Positions 41,461 to 45,178 of a DNA stretch of 45,178 nucleotides are shown piece after piece. The notes beneath the pieces are model-generated. The model saw nothing but the letters and a program-made list of their open reading frames with translations, was not told the origin of the DNA and did no database searches. A program made the translations under genes and the position numbers. Positions within the stretch are counted from its first letter, which is position 1, and the number at the start of each line of letters is the position of its first letter. The stretch is taken from contig CAMOSH010000010.1 in the NCBI GenBank assembly GCA_946624575.1, positions 1-45,178 on the forward strand. Reading direction: 5' to 3'. The stretch is from an uncultured Verrucomicrobiota bacterium (GTDB lineage Bacteria > Verrucomicrobiota > Kiritimatiellia > RFP12 > UBA3636).

Positions 41461-42654
41461 AACACACTCTGCGTTCTCTGCGTTTTCTTTTGCGCTCTCT
41501 GCGTTGAAATGAATACATTCGCCTCAGCCTCTCCACCCGCGCCACAGAACGACATCGCCAATTGGGATCCGAACATGGCGGCGGAAACCGCCGTCGTGGA
41601 TGCCAATGGCGTAAGGTGGATCGACGGGATGGACCTTCCCATCGAGGGGCGCGTCTTCGATGACGTGGAGCACTATTTCGACCGACTCCCGGCTAACGTC
41701 TCGACGAACGTCAACGCCGGTGTCCGGAACATGAAGCACCACACGGCGGGGATGCAGTTCCGGTTCAACACGAACTCGAAAAAGCTCCGCTTCAAGTGGA
41801 CGCCCTACTCCTCGCGCCTCGCGATGGGCCACATGCCCTCGACCGGTGTGAGCGGCATCGACATCTACCGCTGGAACGCCGGCAAGGGACGCTGGGTCCA
41901 CGTGAAGTGCTTCCGTCTGCCAGATGAGGCGAAGGAGGACTTTTCCTTCGACCTCGACTGGAAATACGGCGGGCCGTGCCTCGTCTACCTGCCGCTCTAC
42001 AACGGCATCCGTTCCTTCTCGCTCGGCATCGACCCCTCGGCCTCCGTCGAGCCTCTGCCACCTCGCCAGAGCGGCGTTGAAAAGCCGGTCGTCTTCTACG
42101 GAACGTCCATCACGCAGGGCGCGTGCGCGTCCCGTCCCGGCATGTCGTTCGTGAACATCGTCGGACGCGACCTCGACGTCCCCGTCGTGAACCTCGGCTT
42201 CGCCGGCAACGGATGGATGGAGCTTGAAATGAGCGAGCATCTGGCGCGCATCGACGCGAGCTGCTACGTCCTCGACTGCCTCTGGAACATGGGAAGCGCG
42301 AACGCCGACAACCGCCCAGGCCGGAACGTCGAGGAGAACTACGAACCCTTCATCCGCAACCTGCGCGCCCGGCGCCCCGGCGTCCCGATCGTCATGGCCG
42401 GACAGTGCAATGTCCGCAACGGCGCGCCAAACGCCAAGGAGCGGTTCGTCAAGGCGCTTCACGACCGGCTTGTGGCCGAGGGATGGGACAATCTGGTTTT
42501 CCTCCCCGGCGCCGGAATGTTCGCCGATGACTCCGAAGGCACCGTCGATGGGTGCCACCCGAACGACTACGGCATGGTCGCGCTCGCAAAGGCATACGGC
42601 GCCGCCGTGGCCGAAGCGCTGGCAGCAAAAGGGAATGACACAAACAACAATTGA
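41455..42654 (+). CDS. Secreted SGNH/GDSL esterase (GxDLY type)
   Basis: A 399-residue exported esterase. The signal peptide MKNTLCVLCVFFCALCVEMN is encoded by a CTTTGCG-type repeat. An N-terminal beta domain carries the GxDLY-like motif SGIDIYRWN. The SGNH domain has Ser218 in YGTSITQG, GFAGNGWME, and Asp365/His368 in VDGCHPNDYG; LDCLWNMG lies between. Such enzymes usually remove acetyl or other acyl groups from polysaccharides. The C-terminal KGNDTNNN is from the junction repeat. The scar at 21763-21896 carries a diverged copy of this gene's last 30 codons. Confidence 0.85.
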   Translation: MKNTLCVLCVFFCALCVEMNTFASASPPAPQNDIANWDPNMAAETAVVDANGVRWIDGMDLPIEGRVFDDVEHYFDRLPANVSTNVNAGVRNMKHHTAGMQFRFNTNSKKLRFKWTPYSSRLAMGHMPSTGVSGIDIYRWNAGKGRWVHVKCFRLPDEAKEDFSFDLDWKYGGPCLVYLPLYNGIRSFSLGIDPSASVEPLPPRQSGVEKPVVFYGTSITQGACASRPGMSFVNIVGRDLDVPVVNLGFAGNGWMELEMSEHLARIDASCYVLDCLWNMGSANADNRPGRNVEENYEPFIRNLRARRPGVPIVMAGQCNVRNGAPNAKERFVKALHDRLVAEGWDNLVFLPGAGMFADDSEGTVDGCHPNDYGMVALAKAYGAAVAEALAAKGNDTNNN

Positions 42655-42675
42655 CCATCAATGACACAAATGAAA
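42634..42675 (+). repeat. Gene-junction repeat after the SGNH gene
   Basis: AATGACACAAACAACAATTG and ACCATCAATGACACAAATGA encode the end of the esterase with its stop and the MTQMK start of the deacetylase. Confidence 0.75.
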
Positions 42676-44619
42676 ATCTCCGCGTCTCCGCGTTTCTGCG
42701 AGAAGAAATCTCTCTTCCGCGTTCTCTGCGCAACCCTCTGCGTACTCTGCGTTGAAATGCCATCCCTTGCCACCGCAGCCGAATTCCCCTCCTACCACCA
42801 GACGCTCGAGGCGACCTTCGCCACCGCCGAGGAGGCGGCGCGGGCGGAGTGCTCCATTGCGCCGCTTCCCGGAGGCGCGGAGCTGGCTTTTGGATGCCGC
42901 TGGGACGACTCTTCCCCCGCCCATCTCGCGAAGGCCGCGATGATGGAGCGCGCCGGCGTGAAGGGCACCTTTTACGTCAGCGCCGGCCGCGCGGAGTTCA
43001 TGGAGTCCGGCGTTCTCGGCAAGCTCATGGAGGGCGGCCACGCCATCGGCAACCACACATGGAGCCATCCCCAACTCTTCGAGCGGAACCCCAACGCCGG
43101 CTTTCGCGAAATCGCCGAAAACCGCGTCGCCCTCGAAACGGCCATCCAGCGTCCGGTCATTTCCTACGTGAGTCCCTTCGGGTGGAGCAAAAACCCGCTC
43201 GATCCGGAACACCGGCCGGCGCTGGCGGCGGCGGTCGTCGCGACCGGCCATTTCGTGACGCAGGACAACCCCGGCTCATGGGGCGACGCGCCCTCCGCCA
43301 CGGACCTCATGCCCTGCTGGCGCTTTTCCGCCAATGACGCCAAGCCGTCGCGCGAACTCTTCGAGGAGGGCTTCCGGGAAATGCTCGGCAAGGCGCGCGG
43401 GACGCCCGACATCCCGCGCTTCGGCCTCGGGACGCACTCATGGTGCGACGAATCGGGCAACGCCCTCCAGGAGGACTTGCTCAAGGAGCGTTGCCTAAAT
43501 CCTGACTGGGCGCAGCTGAACGACTGGGAATACGGCGCCTACCGCTACGAGGCCGTGCATGGCGGCGTCCGAAAAGTTTCGGTGCGCGGCGCAACGGCGA
43601 CCTTCGAGGCGACGCGCTTCCTCCCGGCGTTCACCGGCGCCGTCCTTCCGCTTTCGCTGGTCTTCTCCGGCGCGGAACCCGTCGCTGTCGGAACGTCCGA
43701 AGGCGACCTCGCGCGCGGCGAACGCGGGACGTGGGCGCTTCCCCACGCGACGGAGGCCGGACGCCTCCACGACCGCATCGCGCGCGCAGACGCGGACGGT
43801 CTCTGCGCGGCGTTTCCCGGACTGCGCGTCGCGGTCGAGCCGGACGAGGCGGCGGGGCGGCTCCGCGTCCGCGTCGAAAACCGGACGGGTCGCGTCTTGC
43901 ACCGCATCCGCGCCGTGGCGGCGTTTCCGCCCAAGTGGACGGTCCGCAACGCGATTGCGGCGGCGGACATCCTGCCAGATGGCGACGCATGGGAAGCCTC
44001 CTTCGAGATGGGGCGCATCGCGCGGCCGGACTACGCCTTCGGTGCGGCATACTATCCCGTCTCCGTCGATTTCGCGGATGGCGAGGGTCTGTATCGCGTC
44101 TGGGCCGAAAGGACCATGCCGCGCGTCGAAGTGCCGCCTGCCGCGCCGGCCCACGCCGCGCGCATCTGGGGTCCGGCCGATGCGACCGCGCTCGAAGGCG
44201 CGGACTGGGCGGCCGCGTCCATCGCCGGGGCGTCGCTTCCGGACGAGGAAAACTGGCATGCGCCGGAGGCGGACGACCCGGACGGCCTCTGGTGCCTCGT
44301 GGAAAAGAAGCGCAACGCGAAAGGCCCGGCCAACGCGCACGTGCGGGCACTCGCCGAGGATCCGCGGCAGGGCCGCTTCGTTGTCTACGATTTCGACGCG
44401 CCCGAGGCGGGGGCGATGCGACTCAAGACCAATGTGCCGGCCACACGGCGCAACGTCGTGCTCTGGGTCAATGGCGAAAGCGTGCCATTCCACAACTCCT
44501 CGCTCGACATCCCCGTGCGCAAAGGGCGCAACCGCGTCATCCTGCGCGCCGACATGGTTCTCGGCGGAACGAAGACCGATGCGCTCTACCTAATGGTCAA
44601 TGACAAAAACTTCAATTGA
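42661..44619 (+). CDS. Secreted polysaccharide deacetylase (CE4-like) with beta domains
   Basis: A 652-residue exported protein. The repeat-encoded signal peptide (LFRVLCATLCVLCVEMPSLA) is preceded by MTQMKISASPRFCEKKS. The NodB-like domain (residues about 70-285) has GCRWDDSSPAH, with Asp82 and Asp83 as the usual base and metal ligand, GVKGTFYVSAGRAEF, and the metal-binding His132 and His136 in GNHTWSHPQ. The usual DDG is DDS here. FVSPFGW-like and HSWCD motifs are also present. The remaining 360 residues form beta domains, perhaps for carbohydrate binding. It would remove N- or O-acetyl groups from the same polymer as the esterase. The start is from the junction repeat; ATG 42670 is the alternative. 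Confidence 0.8.
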   Translation: MTQMKISASPRFCEKKSLFRVLCATLCVLCVEMPSLATAAEFPSYHQTLEATFATAEEAARAECSIAPLPGGAELAFGCRWDDSSPAHLAKAAMMERAGVKGTFYVSAGRAEFMESGVLGKLMEGGHAIGNHTWSHPQLFERNPNAGFREIAENRVALETAIQRPVISYVSPFGWSKNPLDPEHRPALAAAVVATGHFVTQDNPGSWGDAPSATDLMPCWRFSANDAKPSRELFEEGFREMLGKARGTPDIPRFGLGTHSWCDESGNALQEDLLKERCLNPDWAQLNDWEYGAYRYEAVHGGVRKVSVRGATATFEATRFLPAFTGAVLPLSLVFSGAEPVAVGTSEGDLARGERGTWALPHATEAGRLHDRIARADADGLCAAFPGLRVAVEPDEAAGRLRVRVENRTGRVLHRIRAVAAFPPKWTVRNAIAAADILPDGDAWEASFEMGRIARPDYAFGAAYYPVSVDFADGEGLYRVWAERTMPRVEVPPAAPAHAARIWGPADATALEGADWAAASIAGASLPDEENWHAPEADDPDGLWCLVEKKRNAKGPANAHVRALAEDPRQGRFVVYDFDAPEAGAMRLKTNVPATRRNVVLWVNGESVPFHNSSLDIPVRKGRNRVILRADMVLGGTKTDALYLMVNDKNFN

Positions 44620-44640
44620 GCATCATTGTCAAAAATGAAA
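44596..44640 (+). repeat. Gene-junction repeat before the GH130 gene
   Basis: CAATGACAAAAACTTCAATT and GAGCATCATTGTCAAAAATG encode the NDKNFN end of the deacetylase with its stop and the ATG of the next gene. Confidence 0.7.
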
Positions 44641-45178
44641 ATCCAAGAAGCCATGACGCGCCATCCGCTCAACCCGATCCTGTCCGCAAAGGACATCCCC
44701 TACGACGCGACGCTCGTCTTCAACGCGGGCGTCTGTAAGTGGCAGGGCAGATACGTCATGCTCTTCCGCAACGACCACGGCATCACGGAGGAGGAGTACC
44801 GCGCCGCGCGGGCGCGTGGCGAAGTGAAAGGGTTCTCGACCAACGTCGGCATTGCGACAAGCGCCGACGGGGTATACTGGGAAGCCGGGCCGAAACCGGT
44901 CTTCCAGATGCGCGACGACGAGGTGCTGCGCGTCTACGACCCGCGTCTCACGGTCGTCGAGGGGCGGCCCGTGCTGTGCTTCGCCATGGACACGCGGCAC
45001 GGCCTCAGGGGCGGCGTCGCCGTGACCGACGACTTCGAGCGCTTCGAGGTGCAATCCCTTTCCGTCCCGGACAACCGCAACATGGTCCTGTTCCCGGAGC
45101 GGATCGGCGGCCGCTACGTGCGCCTGGAGCGCCCGATGCCGGTTTATTCGCGCGGCGCGAAGGAGGCCTTCGACATCT
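44635..45178 (+). CDS. GH130-type glycoside phosphorylase (partial, runs off the end)
   Basis: The first 181 codons of a cytoplasmic GH130-like protein. Landmarks are RHPLNPILSAKDIPYDATLV and FNAGVCKWQGRYVMLFRND, then VGIATSADGVYW, VYDPRLTVVEGRPVLCFAMD and RNMVLFPERIGGRYVRLERP, the five-bladed propeller pattern of mannosyl-glycoside phosphorylases. GH130 members cleave beta-mannosides with phosphate to give mannose-1-phosphate, so a beta-mannosidic linkage in the polymer is likely. The first codons after ATG 44635 follow a junction repeat. The gene continues beyond 45178 and its C-terminal part was not seen. Confidence 0.85.
   Translation, partial: MKIQEAMTRHPLNPILSAKDIPYDATLVFNAGVCKWQGRYVMLFRNDHGITEEEYRAARARGEVKGFSTNVGIATSADGVYWEAGPKPVFQMRDDEVLRVYDPRLTVVEGRPVLCFAMDTRHGLRGGVAVTDDFERFEVQSLSVPDNRNMVLFPERIGGRYVRLERPMPVYSRGAKEAFDI

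Noticed and set aside
44629-45054. Minus-strand open frame at the right edge
   Set aside because: The plus strand carries clear GH130 motifs over the same span and runs off the end.

Overview
The window is about 45 kb of high-G+C chromosomal DNA, mostly tightly packed genes for carbohydrate breakdown. The gene types suggest a fermentative, polysaccharide-degrading bacterium of the PVC group, probably Kiritimatiellota or Lentisphaerota. They include AraC-type regulators with periplasmic-binding-protein-like sensor halves, LamG and beta-helix surface proteins, GxDLY-type SGNH hydrolases, several clan-A-like glycosidases, a glycyl radical enzyme with its activase, and no SusC/SusD pair. The lineage is an inference; there is no rRNA or other marker here. 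No tRNA, rRNA, complete insertion sequence or CRISPR array was seen.

Layout. 1-1487: lower-G+C sequence without a confident gene, containing a seven-unit 39/40-bp tandem array. 1488-9999 (minus): a LamG surface protein, a two-domain pectin-lyase-fold/sialate-O-acetylesterase-like enzyme, an in-frame fusion of an ATPase tail to a regulator C-terminus, and a DMT permease. 10148-11368 (minus): an AraC/XylR-like regulator. 11568-13118: a LamG fragment, a 5'-truncated GH5 gene and simple repeats. 13159-18319: an AAA-ATPase/PD-(D/E)XK protein, a glycyl-radical activase, a second XylR-like regulator and an ATPase of the DUF234 type. 18330-19004: a regulatory region rich in palindromes and repeats. 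19005-21758: a large secreted autotransporter-repeat protein. 21763-21896: a deletion scar.

21903-45178 (plus) looks like one long catabolic operon, with many start/stop overlaps. Its order is glycyl radical enzyme, beta-helix protein, GH39-like enzyme, GH5-like enzyme, sugar isomerase/epimerase-type protein, two paralogous TIM-barrel glycosidases, an SDR oxidoreductase, mannonate dehydratase (UxuA), a tyrosine-phosphatase-like protein, two further TIM-barrel glycosidases, an MFS permease, an SGNH esterase, a polysaccharide deacetylase and a GH130 phosphorylase that runs off the end. Together they suggest deacetylation and depolymerisation of an acetylated, uronic-acid- and probably mannose-containing heteroglycan, uptake by MFS, and uronate catabolism through fructuronate, mannonate and 2-keto-3-deoxygluconate.

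The most striking feature is not a single gene. Several families of short dispersed repeats have been absorbed into the coding sequence. One family encodes the signal peptides of five otherwise unrelated secreted proteins and of one dead remnant. A second forms the gene junctions, supplying the C-terminal tail and stop of one gene and the start of the next. A third is a two-hairpin palindrome placed in coding sequence near gene 3' ends. Three chimeric or scarred loci, one of them with visible microhomology, suggest that short-homology recombination is rebuilding these loci.
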